Below are positions 45,274-53,843 of a stretch of DNA of 64,000 nucleotides, piece by piece; within the stretch, counting starts at the first letter, position 1, and each line of letters opens with the position of its first letter. A model generated the notes under the pieces. It worked only from the letters and a program-made list of their open reading frames with translations, searched no databases and was not told the origin of the DNA. A program made the position numbers and the translations under genes. The stretch comes from Thalassoroseus pseudoceratinae. Lineage in GTDB: Bacteria > Planctomycetota > Planctomycetia > Planctomycetales > Planctomycetaceae. The stretch lies in the NCBI RefSeq assembly GCF_011634775.1, contig NZ_JAALXT010000001.1:496001-560000 (forward strand). Reading direction: 5' to 3'.

Positions 45274-48200
45274 ATGATCGCTTCTTTTTACAACTGGACT
45301 CGTCGATTTCAACGGCTCGCGCGGACACTCCAAACAACCCCGTACACCCTGTTGATTCCCCAAACGGAGTGTGTCGCAGCGGCCACGACACTAGCGATCT
45401 TCGTCGTCGCGATACCGCATCAAGCCTCTTGGTTTATTACGGCGTTCGTCGTCAGCAGTCTCACCGTTGAATCGTGGCGACTGAGAACGGTCGCACACGC
45501 TTGGCACGCACTGGAAACCGGCAAACTCTCCCTCCAAGTCGAAGCCCGCTACAAAATTGTTTCCGACGCTCGACGGCAACTCACCGCTCAACAGCAGACC
45601 AAACAATGGCTGAATCGGTTGGCGACAGCCGAGACCTTTCACCAAGCCCTGACCGAAGTCATGCGACAACTCGTCCCACGCGCTGGGACCGGGTTTGTCG
45701 CTTGGCTGGACTGCTCCTCGCAACCCAGCCAGATCACGCACTGTCGCGGACTCTCTCCCGAATCCAAGCAACGACTTCGATTTGATGAGGAATGGCTGAA
45801 GACCTCCATTCGGGACCAATTCCTTACCCTGCAAGGTCAATCGCTGCGTGAAAGCACACTCTATGACGCAATGACTCGCGAAGACCGTCGCGGGATTGAA
45901 GCCGTTCATTTCTTGGGAATCAACTCCCCCCTCGGTCGCGGCGTGCTGATGACTTCGGAGATGCTACCGGTCGAAAATGCGATTGACGTGACGCGGGAAA
46001 TTATCGTCGGATTGCAACGACACGTGGCAAACGGGGAAGAAACTGGATTGCCCCAATCGCACCCTCCGCAACCGACATTCCTCGATAGCGAGTTTGTCGA
46101 GTCCACGACCACGCCGTTGGATCTCCTCCATGACTTCATTGACGAACTCCGCCGCGTCACTGAAGTCGACCGGGTTGGCTTGCTCCTCGGAAATGTTGCG
46201 GCGGGTGGCCAGGCGATGTCGATCGCGGAATCGTCCCGCGAACTGCCGCCAAACGTGCTCACGGAATGGACGCAGACCGAACTAACAATCTGCCGCACAT
46301 TCGGATCGCCTAAACGGTTCCAGAGGCTTCAAAAAAACGGCGAAGATATCGTCTCATTGGACGCAAACGCCCTCCGAAGGATTGGCATCGAGGTTCTGAT
46401 CGGGCAAGCCTGGCTGGTGCCAATCGAGTTTGAAGGACGACATTGGGGCGTCGTCTGCATGACGAGTCAACGGTCCCGGTCGCTCTCCGATCCACAGTTA
46501 CGGTGGGCGATTGGCTGTGCCCGATGCATCGCCGAATTGCTTCATGGCTTGCACACGCAGCCATCGATCCCACACAACAAAATCGATCGACACGAACAAC
46601 AGTTCCCAGATTCTTCGAGCCAGCAATCGCCCACGAACGCGGGTGGACTTGAGGACGAAGCACTCGTACTTCCCGACGAGCTTGCGATCCTCAGTCACGA
46701 GATCCGAAACCCGATGAACGGTGTTCTCTCGATGGTTCAGTTGGCGTTGCAAACCGACCTGACCACCGAACAACGTGAGTACCTGGACATCGTACGGGTG
46801 TCCTCCGAATCGCTCTTGGAAACGGTCAATGGGGTTCTCGAGCAAGCCGACGGCACGGCGGATCCCCCAACGAATGCCGAGGTCAATCTCGACCAACTTC
46901 TGAGTGAAGTTCTCCGGACCTTTGCAGCGAAGGCGGCGGAGAAGGGGATCGAACTAATCGGCCATCGCCCGCCTGATATTGGAGATCTGGTTAATGTCGA
47001 TCGTCGAAGACTGCGGCAAGTGTTGATTAACTTGGTTGCGAACTCCGTCAAGTTCACCGCCGTCGGCGAGGTGTTCCTGTCCGTCCAGAATGCCAAGGTA
47101 GACGGTCACTCTGGTCTCCGGTTCATCGTTCGCGACACGGGAATCGGAATCCCCGCTGACAAACAGAAGCAGATTTTCCAACCGTTCGTGCAGGCCGAAG
47201 ACGACACAAAAACTCGTTTCGGTGGCACCGGATTGGGACTCGCGGTCTCTCGTGAGTTAGTGCAAGAGATGGGTGGCGAGATATCACTGAAAAGCCAAGT
47301 CGGTCACGGCACGTCGTTCGAGTTTTCCATTCCCGTAACGTACTCCGGCGACCAAGTACCAACGCCCGTTCCGTCGCGAGGCACCATGGAATTGCGAGTC
47401 GCGAACGAAACCCTTCGACAGTGTCTCACCGAAACCTTCCGTGCTGAGGGATGGGATCTCCGCATACGAATGGAGCAGGGGAGTGATTGGGTCATCATCG
47501 ACGAATCACACGCGATAGCGTTCGAGCCAGAGCCAAACGCAACCAATGTTTTACGACTGCGAAACCCGATCCATGCACCGACGCCACAATCGCCATCGGC
47601 AGACATCGTGCTGATCAAACCGGTCCTTTCTTCGTCCGTCGCCAACGCCATTCAGACCGATATTGTGGGCAATCGGTCAAAAGTTGAACCTGAAGTCGTA
47701 TCTTCGTCGCTTCCAAAGCGTGACCTGAAAATTCTGGTCGCGGATGATGACGCCGTCAATCAGCATGTAAATCAGACAATCCTAAAGCGTTTGGCTCGGC
47801 ACGTCGAAGTTGTCGAGAGCGGGGAAGCCACAATCTTGGCCTTCAACGAATCCGAATTTGATGTTGTCTTCCTAGATCGCAAGATGCAAGGAATTGACGG
47901 TTTTGGAACAGCCCGCAAGCTCCGCCGCTACGAACAACAGAACCATCGAAAACCTGCATTGGTGATCTTGCTGTCGGGTTTCGTCGGTCCGCAGGAACGA
48001 TTAGCCGCCGAGCGAGCGGGCATCGACGATTGTCTCGTGAAGCCGCTCGATGGATCACGGATCGAAGCCATCTTCGCGGCTCATTTTTCCACCACGAATG
48101 CCGAAGAAAAACGCCCAAACGATGAACCTCTCGATACTCCCACGGGTCTAACCCCCAAGACCACTCGACTGCTCCAAAACAAACTGACCGAAGATTGGCC

Positions 48201-48453
48201 TCAACTCAAAGATGCCATCCAGGACCAAGATTTTTCCCTCTGGGAAGACAAAGCCCACTCCTTGAAGGGAGCGGTGTCCTGCGTCGCATGGGATAGCCTG
48301 GAACAACGGCTGTTCAACCTGGAAACGCACGCTCGACAAAAAAGTGCCGAGCTGCCAATCGACATCCTCGACGAAATCGAACACCTTATCAACGCATTTG
48401 TCGCCAACCCAAAGGATTCCACCGAAATCAAGAAGACAACTCCGACGGATTGA
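45274..48453 (+). CDS. Hybrid sensor histidine kinase with receiver and Hpt domains
   Basis: A 1,059-residue multi-step phosphorelay protein. Two hydrophobic segments are visible around residues 30-65, then two GAF-like regions (~115-235 and ~285-425). HisKA holds the phospho-acceptor His475 (LAILSHEIRNPMNG); the HATPase has DTGIGIPADKQKQIFQPF and GGTGLGLAVSREL. A receiver domain follows with Asp868 (VVFLDRKM), and an Hpt-like C-terminal helical bundle has His995 (AHSLKG). The order HisKA-HATPase-REC-Hpt lets phosphate pass to a separate receiver, plausibly the regulator encoded just upstream. Confidence 0.9.
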   Translation: MIASFYNWTRRFQRLARTLQTTPYTLLIPQTECVAAATTLAIFVVAIPHQASWFITAFVVSSLTVESWRLRTVAHAWHALETGKLSLQVEARYKIVSDARRQLTAQQQTKQWLNRLATAETFHQALTEVMRQLVPRAGTGFVAWLDCSSQPSQITHCRGLSPESKQRLRFDEEWLKTSIRDQFLTLQGQSLRESTLYDAMTREDRRGIEAVHFLGINSPLGRGVLMTSEMLPVENAIDVTREIIVGLQRHVANGEETGLPQSHPPQPTFLDSEFVESTTTPLDLLHDFIDELRRVTEVDRVGLLLGNVAAGGQAMSIAESSRELPPNVLTEWTQTELTICRTFGSPKRFQRLQKNGEDIVSLDANALRRIGIEVLIGQAWLVPIEFEGRHWGVVCMTSQRSRSLSDPQLRWAIGCARCIAELLHGLHTQPSIPHNKIDRHEQQFPDSSSQQSPTNAGGLEDEALVLPDELAILSHEIRNPMNGVLSMVQLALQTDLTTEQREYLDIVRVSSESLLETVNGVLEQADGTADPPTNAEVNLDQLLSEVLRTFAAKAAEKGIELIGHRPPDIGDLVNVDRRRLRQVLINLVANSVKFTAVGEVFLSVQNAKVDGHSGLRFIVRDTGIGIPADKQKQIFQPFVQAEDDTKTRFGGTGLGLAVSRELVQEMGGEISLKSQVGHGTSFEFSIPVTYSGDQVPTPVPSRGTMELRVANETLRQCLTETFRAEGWDLRIRMEQGSDWVIIDESHAIAFEPEPNATNVLRLRNPIHAPTPQSPSADIVLIKPVLSSSVANAIQTDIVGNRSKVEPEVVSSSLPKRDLKILVADDDAVNQHVNQTILKRLARHVEVVESGEATILAFNESEFDVVFLDRKMQGIDGFGTARKLRRYEQQNHRKPALVILLSGFVGPQERLAAERAGIDDCLVKPLDGSRIEAIFAAHFSTTNAEEKRPNDEPLDTPTGLTPKTTRLLQNKLTEDWPQLKDAIQDQDFSLWEDKAHSLKGAVSCVAWDSLEQRLFNLETHARQKSAELPIDILDEIEHLINAFVANPKDSTEIKKTTPTD

Positions 48454-48511
48454 CGCTCACTTCGGCGGCCAGTAAGATTCCAACATCACGACAAGGCAAC
48501 CAAGCCAAACC

Positions 48512-48597
<86 letters not shown>

Positions 48598-48620
48598 TTG
48601 CTTCTTAAAGCTCACCATAA

Positions 48621-48660
48621 GCCGTTGCAACACAATGAGTTGCGGCGGCTGTTTTTCTTT
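48621..48660 (+). terminator. Rho-independent terminator downstream of tRNA-Ser
   Basis: GCCGTTGCAAC (48621-48631) pairs with GTTGCGGCGGC (48639-48649) via two wobble pairs; loop ACAATGA; followed by TGTTTTTCTTT. It would end the tRNA transcript. Confidence 0.7.
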
Positions 48661-48691
48661 GGCACAGTGAGCTGTGCCAAGAATGTGCCAA
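48659..48691. repeat. Three TGTGCCAA repeats between tRNA-Ser and integrase
   Basis: TGTGCCAA occurs at 48673-48680 and 48684-48691, and its inverse TTGGCACA at 48659-48666. The first two form a 9-bp inverted repeat (TTGGCACAG, loop TGAG, CTGTGCCAA). Iterated short sites between a tRNA target and its integrase gene are typical of arm-type recombinase binding sites; this is inference from position and form. Confidence 0.5.
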
Positions 48692-48751
48692 AACTGCTGA
48701 TCAAGGATGCTCAACGACCGCACCAGATCGCCGTCTTCAGGATTACAGAAA

Positions 48752-49963
48752 TCAATCATTCGTGCCGGCGGAACGTCCACCGGAAATCTCAATGAAGTTC
48801 AGTCGGCTCATTTGCCGCTTCGCTTCCTCATCGTGTAAATGATAATAACGTTGGACCATTTCGCTACTGGAATGTCCCAGCCATCGCATCACGATTTGTT
48901 CGGGGACGCCGCTGCTGGCGGACACCGAACAGAAATAATGCCGGAATGAGTGGACGCCGCCCTCGTCGATCCGCGGGGTGACGCCATTGGACAATCTTTT
49001 GGCCAGCGGCCGAAGCACGTCTCGCTTGAGAATATTGAGGACCGTGTCTGGTTTCAATTTCCCACCCCGTGGCCCTTTGAAAATCTCGCGACCGCTTCGG
49101 GGCATGGCTTCAAGGACAGCCTTCAGGTCCGCATGTATGGGGAATGTCCGATCGCGACCCGTCTTCGTCGTCCGTCGATCCTCGCTTCGGCGACCGGACT
49201 CGTCGGTGAGTTCGATCATGGAAAGATCGTTCGACAAGTCCGACCACCGTAAACTCGCCAACTCCGATATCCGCAGTCCGGTTGTCACCAGAGCGATGAC
49301 AATATTGCGAAGCCAATGCAAGGATTCGTCTTGCTCACACCATCGGATAATCGCGGCCACTTCCCCCTTCGTATAACAATAGGTGGTCGTTCCGCGTTGC
49401 TTGCTGAGAGACAAGTTCACTTGGCATTCCGGGGGCAATTGCTTCTGTTCGATCAAGAATTTCACGATCTGCTTGATCGTGTTGCCCTCGATGTAAACGG
49501 TCGCTTGCGCGTAGCCACCCTCTTCCAGATGCGCGAGATAAGTTTGGAGCAAAGTCGCATTGACGCCGTTCCAGGACGATACTTTTTGTTCTTCACAAAA
49601 GACAAAGAACTTATCAAGGATCGCCTTGTACCGGCCTTTCGTCTTCTTCCGCACACCACCTGCGGCTTGCGGCCGATTTAAATGAGTTTCATACAGTGAA
49701 CGGCCCTCGGCGAGCAGAAGCTGTTTGCTCTGGCGGCGTCGGCGATCGTCCTCATTGGCGAGACCATGGCGGATCGCCTGCGTTAGGTCCAGTTCTTCTA
49801 ACACCGCCAGAGCGTCGTCGTAGTTTTCGACACCAAGCGAGTACCGCGCGAGGGACTGGTTCCGTCGGCGTCCATCGGCTTGATAAATACCGTCCCGCTG
49901 ATAAATCCGCCATTCGAAATAGCGGCAACGGACGATGTTAGTTGGCTTAGGTTTTCTTGACAT
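48752..49963 (-). CDS. Tyrosine-type site-specific recombinase (integrase)
   Basis: Integrase of the tyrosine recombinase family, 403 residues. A core-binding SAM-like domain (~residues 90-185) is followed by the catalytic domain with Arg231 ([14 protein letters not shown]), Lys267, His338 and Arg341 (VHSFRHYF), His364 (WLGHSS) and Tyr373/374 (QRYYH). All catalytic residues are present. It is oriented toward the tRNA-Ser and is preceded, 21 bp upstream, by an excisionase-like gene in the same direction. It is the mark of an integrative element beginning at this tRNA. Confidence 0.93.
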   Translation of the reverse strand: MSRKPKPTNIVRCRYFEWRIYQRDGIYQADGRRRNQSLARYSLGVENYDDALAVLEELDLTQAIRHGLANEDDRRRRQSKQLLLAEGRSLYETHLNRPQAAGGVRKKTKGRYKAILDKFFVFCEEQKVSSWNGVNATLLQTYLAHLEEGGYAQATVYIEGNTIKQIVKFLIEQKQLPPECQVNLSLSKQRGTTTYCYTKGEVAAIIRWCEQDESLHWLRNIVIALVTTGLRISELASLRWSDLSNDLSMIELTDESGRRSEDRRTTKTGRDRTFPIHADLKAVLEAMPRSGREIFKGPRGGKLKPDTVLNILKRDVLRPLAKRLSNGVTPRIDEGGVHSFRHYFCSVSASSGVPEQIVMRWLGHSSSEMVQRYYHLHDEEAKRQMSRLNFIEISGGRSAGTND

Positions 49964-49983
49964 GGGTTACTTTCAATGATGAT

Positions 49984-50232
49984 TCAAGAACTCCATCGCG
50001 GCGTTGACCGGCGTTTTGGAGCAACCTCCGTTGGCGGCTCTTGGTTTAGGGTTTTCGAATTCTCCTGCCCCAGCGTGTTGAGCGCGTCGCTCGGAATGAG
50101 GATCAGATGTCCTTTAGCGGCCTGTACGGAAGGAATCTTCCTTGTCCGGACATAACGGCGAATCGTGGACTCGGAAAGCGGTGAGCGGGCCGCAAACTCT
50201 TTCAAGGTCAAATGGTTAGGTTTGGTGTTCAT
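49984..50232 (-). CDS. Excisionase-like helix-turn-helix protein
   Basis: An 82-residue DNA-binding protein from ATG 50232. The N-terminal half is a MerR-like winged-helix pattern (LTLKEFAARSPLSESTIRRYVRTRKIPSVQAAKGHLILIPSDAL), the family called excisionase-like or HTH_17. The C-terminal half is Pro/Ser-rich with no motif. In mobile elements such proteins direct excision by binding att DNA; here that role is inferred from position next to the integrase. Confidence 0.8.
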   Translation of the reverse strand: MNTKPNHLTLKEFAARSPLSESTIRRYVRTRKIPSVQAAKGHLILIPSDALNTLGQENSKTLNQEPPTEVAPKRRSTPRWSS

Positions 50233-50323
50233 GATCTCTGCTGAAAACAAAAGGGAGGAGGTGACTACTCACCCCCTCCCTCTTCCGAGATAACGGAACG
50301 TCTATTTTGCAGAGTCTTTTGCC

Positions 50324-51445
50324 TCAGGACAGTTCGTGCTCCAAGAGGTAGCGGATTGCCTGCTGCCAGGCTTCAATTTCCGTTGGTCCCTCGCAGAGTC
50401 GTTGGGCAATTTCCTCGATGCTTGATCCTTCGGACTGAAGGTTCGTGACGTCCATACGGAGATCCTCAATCTGGTAGTGGGTAAACACCTTCAGTGCGGC
50501 AAGGGGGGCCGCAAGATGTTCGACCGACGCTCCTAGTTGCGTCTCTGGAACCTCCCGTTCCGATCGACTGACGCGAGGCCGCTGCAGCGAGCGGGCATTC
50601 GACCTGCCGACGCCAAGCAGCGAGAGCTTGTACGCACCGAAAATCTTCCACCAAAGCTCGGGAGAGTACTGATGTCCCGTGATGAGTTGAAAAGCGGCTG
50701 CGTAATGGTTCTGAACGGTCGAAACGGATTCATTGAGTTCGCGAGCGACCTCCTGGAGAGTTCGTTCCCGATCGATGTCGTAGCGGCCTTCGTGCCACCC
50801 CTCGCGTAGGTCCCAAGCCGTAAAATAGGCGGGGAAGACATCTGCGCGGACACGCGTTCGCGGTAGATTCCGAGACTCCCGCCATTCAGACGCTAGATGA
50901 TTGACGGCCTGACGAATTTGGTCGTTTGTCGCCTGTGGATTGACCGACACCAGTGGTTCGTCAAAGAGTTGATCGAGCCATTCGGCTGTCGCGGATGACA
51001 GGTGATTCAGTGCGTAGACCCGCGGAGTCTCTGAGACACGACTCGGCGTGTCGCGGGCCATGATGAATATAGCCGTCAGCTCGGCAAGGGCCGATTCCGG
51101 AAGCGACGAGATCAGTAAGCCCGCAATCCGTCGCACTGAGATAGGATGAACCGCTCCGGTCAGCCACGATTCTTCGAGCCGATCTGCACCAGGCAACTGT
51201 TCGAAGTCTAGAGCCGGATCAATTGATTCACCTCGGATTCCAATGTGGGCAAGGGCGGCGAACACAATGCCTTGCATTGCAACGTGCAGTTCCTCTTCCT
51301 GACGTTCATGATTTTGGTCGATGGACCAGAACGCTTGGTAATAAGAATGTCGACGGGTTGCTTCCCAACGGTGTTTCAACGGCAGTGTTCGAAGCTGATA
51401 TGGTGGACGGGGAACGAAATGTTGGTCGAGATCCGGTTCACTCAC
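50324..51445 (-). CDS. Hypothetical protein of the island, HTH-bearing
   Basis: A 373-residue acidic soluble protein with no signal or membrane span. Most of it is helical. A candidate helix-turn-helix lies near residues 229-252 (RTLQEVARELNESVSTVQNHYAAAF), and another weak one near the C-terminus (SSIEEIAQRLCEGPTEIEAWQQAIR). I do not recognise the family. It may be an element-specific transcription or replication factor; its presence beside integrase, excisionase and sigma-like genes favours regulation. The first ATG at 51445 begins it. Confidence 0.65.
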   Translation of the reverse strand: MSEPDLDQHFVPRPPYQLRTLPLKHRWEATRRHSYYQAFWSIDQNHERQEEELHVAMQGIVFAALAHIGIRGESIDPALDFEQLPGADRLEESWLTGAVHPISVRRIAGLLISSLPESALAELTAIFIMARDTPSRVSETPRVYALNHLSSATAEWLDQLFDEPLVSVNPQATNDQIRQAVNHLASEWRESRNLPRTRVRADVFPAYFTAWDLREGWHEGRYDIDRERTLQEVARELNESVSTVQNHYAAAFQLITGHQYSPELWWKIFGAYKLSLLGVGRSNARSLQRPRVSRSEREVPETQLGASVEHLAAPLAALKVFTHYQIEDLRMDVTNLQSEGSSIEEIAQRLCEGPTEIEAWQQAIRYLLEHELS

Positions 51446-51794
51446 AATTAGTTTCCTTTCATTTGGGGCGGTAATTATCGGACAGGGATTCCTAGACGCA
51501 AAGTCAAAATGGAGCTGAGTTGGTGACGGACACCTAGGCTGAGCGGCCGCAGATGGTTTAGACAGTCGTTATGTTCGGTCATTCGAGTAATAGCTTAACG
51601 AGATTTTCGATGCTTCAAACCAACAGCCCCTGGCCGGAAGGCAAGGGCTGTTGATGTGGATGCGAAACGGCTAGCGATGAAAATCGTCGCTGAGAAACCG
51701 AGCACGAGCGGTCGGTTCCTCGGATCGATGCTAGCCATTCTATGCGTGCGGACATCTACCGGTCGGCGATGTTATAAGTGCTTGAAGTCGCAAT
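51446..51794. other. Noncoding stretch with a hairpin in the island
   Basis: About 350 bp between two minus-strand genes. The only structure seen is a strong hairpin at 51621-51653 (CAACAGCCC with GGGCTGTTG, loop region CTGGCCGGAAGGCAA). On the minus strand it follows the 64-residue protein gene, but its downstream bases are not T-rich, so it may be a processing or termination site of another kind. Confidence 0.4.
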
Positions 51795-51989
51795 TCATTC
51801 GGTTTCCTCTTCAGGGTCGAGTGAAGTTTCGTTTTCGGTTGGTTCCTCGGCACCGCTGGCCCTTTCGCTGCGCAACAAAACGGCTCGCCGATTCAAGAAG
51901 CGGCGGGCGATTAGTCGGGCAAGCAGGTCTAGCAGTGCCTCATCTGGTGATCGATCGTCGGGTGGGTAACGCTCATTTTCGTCCCCCAT
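51795..51989 (-). CDS. Small acidic hypothetical protein
   Basis: A 64-residue protein starting at ATG 51989, with an AGGAG site nine bases upstream on the minus strand. It begins with an acidic and Pro-rich stretch (GDENERYPPDDRSPDE), then an Arg/Leu amphipathic helix (ALLDLLARLIARRFLNRRAVLL), and ends with a Glu-rich acidic tail. No family recognised; small amphipathic-helix proteins are common in mobile elements. Lies between the sigma-like gene and the HTH-bearing gene. Confidence 0.55.
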   Translation of the reverse strand: MGDENERYPPDDRSPDEALLDLLARLIARRFLNRRAVLLRSERASGAEEPTENETSLDPEEETE

Positions 51990-52167
51990 CGGTCGGTTCT
52001 CCTGTATGGAATCGTAACACTTTCAGACCATGAGCGTGAAACGCGGTGGATGACTTGGAATCGGCATTCCGGAGATATGGCAACGTCTTAGAACGGCAAG
52101 CTCAGTCGGTCGATCACAACTTTATCGACGGGCTCTGCCGATGAAATGGCGTGCGGATGCTGATCCA

Positions 52168-52202
52168 GACACCCTCGGGGTGTGGAAATCCCCGAGGGTG
52201 TC
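52168..52202 (-). terminator. Strong hairpin downstream of the sigma-like gene
   Basis: A perfect 13-bp stem (GACACCCTCGGGG, 52168-52180; CCCCGAGGGTGTC, 52190-52202) with a 9-base loop, 20 bases after the minus-strand stop at 52223. No T-run follows on either strand, so termination is uncertain; it may protect the mRNA 3' end. Confidence 0.45.
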
Positions 52203-52222
52203 AACATCGTACTGACAATCTG

Positions 52223-52870
52223 TTAGGCAGGGATCGGTTCCCCATGGAATTGATGCCACGCCTCGCAAAGTTCGCGCCGGATTTGCGAGACGCGACCCGC
52301 GGACATCTGGAATCGCTGAGCAATCCAACTTGTTGCATGCCCCTTCGCAAGTTGCAGGGCCATTTTTCGGTTTCGACGCGAAAGCGATCGCAGGAATTCC
52401 CGAAGATCAATACGGAAGGCGGCCACGTCTGCGGGTGTGAAATTTCGGTCCTCGACGACTTGTTCCCGCCACTCCTGACCTTGATCGTCCCAGCGAACCA
52501 AACCCTGAACTCGCACACCTTTCCGCAGTTGACAATGCCGCGAACAAACGTCGCCGACATTCAAACTGGTGCCGATTTGTCTTCCGACTCGCGCTTGCCG
52601 GACTGCATAGCGTGCCAAGGTACTCCACGTCGCCGCTTCAGTTCGACCTTGCTCGACTAACCGTGCGTAAGCCGCGCAAGCATTCGCAATCACTTCCTGC
52701 ACCATTTCGTCCCGATTGTCCTCCTTCAAGTGGCGGAAGGAAAACGACGCGTATTCCGTGATTTTGGGCAGCATACTGAGGAACTCGGTATGCCACGCAC
52801 ACGGCGGGGTATCCTGCTCAAGGCGTTCGGATGCGGCGGATGAGAAATTGGCACGACAATGTTGTTCCAT
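52223..52870 (-). CDS. Sigma-70-like regulator of the island
   Basis: A 215-residue protein from ATG 52870, with a GGAGGT site eight bases upstream. The N-terminal half carries a sigma region 2-like helical pattern (MVQEVIANACAAYARL), and the C-terminal end a region 4-like helix-turn-helix (ATSWIAQRFQMSAGRVSQIRRELCEAW). Cys and Arg residues in between (DVCSRHCQLRKG) are less typical. It may be a sigma-70 family factor or an unrelated HTH protein. It is probably the element's own regulator. Confidence 0.6.
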   Translation of the reverse strand: MEQHCRANFSSAASERLEQDTPPCAWHTEFLSMLPKITEYASFSFRHLKEDNRDEMVQEVIANACAAYARLVEQGRTEAATWSTLARYAVRQARVGRQIGTSLNVGDVCSRHCQLRKGVRVQGLVRWDDQGQEWREQVVEDRNFTPADVAAFRIDLREFLRSLSRRNRKMALQLAKGHATSWIAQRFQMSAGRVSQIRRELCEAWHQFHGEPIPA

Positions 52871-52958
52871 GGGAACGACCTCCAAAATTGGGCCGCCCCA
52901 CGCCGGGGGCGGCGTGAAAAAACACACCACCCCCGCAACGCTGCGGAAGCAAAAGGAA

Positions 52959-53002
52959 GCAGCCCCGGCGATCGATCACCAAGGATCGAACGCCGGGGCT
53001 GC
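52959..53002. other. 19-bp hairpin upstream of the sigma-like gene
   Basis: The 5' half at 52959-52977 and the 3' half at 52984-53002 pair with one mismatch over 19 positions, loop ACCAAG. It lies in the leader of the minus-strand sigma-like gene, together with a second GC-rich stem at about 52890-52911. Its role, terminator of an upstream transcript or regulatory leader, is open. Confidence 0.45.
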
Positions 53003-53039
53003 AACAGTAAATCGAAGAAAAGGTCGACTACCTAAATAG

Positions 53040-53843
53040 CCGCCATAAATTTCATGGGATTCAATACGTATGGTCAGTTTTGAAAGCTGTCGGTTCTTCA
53101 ATCATCACAGATTCCAGCAACCTTTGAGGCACTGGCAGCTAACTCTTTGCAATCATCTCACCTGACGCGAAAATGGCCTGAATTTAGCGCCTTCGCAAGC
53201 CAAACCGACTTCATTGACTGTTAATTGAAAGATTCGAGGTTCGAGTCCTTGTCGGGGAGGGACTTCGGCGAAGCTCAAGTCATCTTGAATGGTGAGCCGA
53301 CGAAGGTGGCGTACTTTGTAATGTCGCTGCCGTATACCAAGATGTTCTGCCAATTCGTGCCATGCTTCCGAATTGGTTACCATTTGCCTTGGTGCGCTAA
53401 AGTGAGGCTCAAAAAAGTTACGCCCAAACTCTCGCTGAGCTCGACGGATCGGCTCCCTCCCGACTGTCAACGAAGCTAGGCTCGATCTTCGAAAGGGGAA
53501 TGCCACGAACCTCGCGCCAAGAGAAGAATCGCCACATCGCTCGGGCGTAAGCCTCGCGAGTGTTCCTGTTTCAGATGGTCGCTGTGATGAATTCCACGTA
53601 ACGCCGTGATGCATTTTCAACCATTTGCGTAATCACAACCGGAAGTTGTCGGTCTGTCAAAAGCGATACTTGACTACTCCCTGCAATGTACGGCTCGCGA
53701 GGTTTCGGCATGCAACGGCGGGGCGTTCCACATAACTATAGCATAAAGGAGATAATGATATACATTTAACGACACGTGTTTCATGACACCGTCCATCGTT
53801 TGAATGTGCACATCACACTTGACTCTACCAAGCCACCGGAAAC
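53040..53843. other. 800-bp gap with a tRNA-like fragment
   Basis: No convincing gene was found; frames on both strands lack family features. At 53211-53263 is a fragment resembling the 3' half of a tRNA: a CTGTTAA anticodon-loop-like run, a T-arm (CGAGG-TTCGAGT-CCTTG) and TCGGGGA. The matching 5' half is absent. This could be a footprint of an older integration, with an att-like scar. Confidence 0.4.

Noticed and set aside
53153-53620. Minus-strand frame of 155 residues in the island gap
   Set aside because: Part of it (RQGLEPRIFQLT) is the antisense of a tRNA-like fragment, the rest has no family resemblance and the composition is unlike its neighbours.
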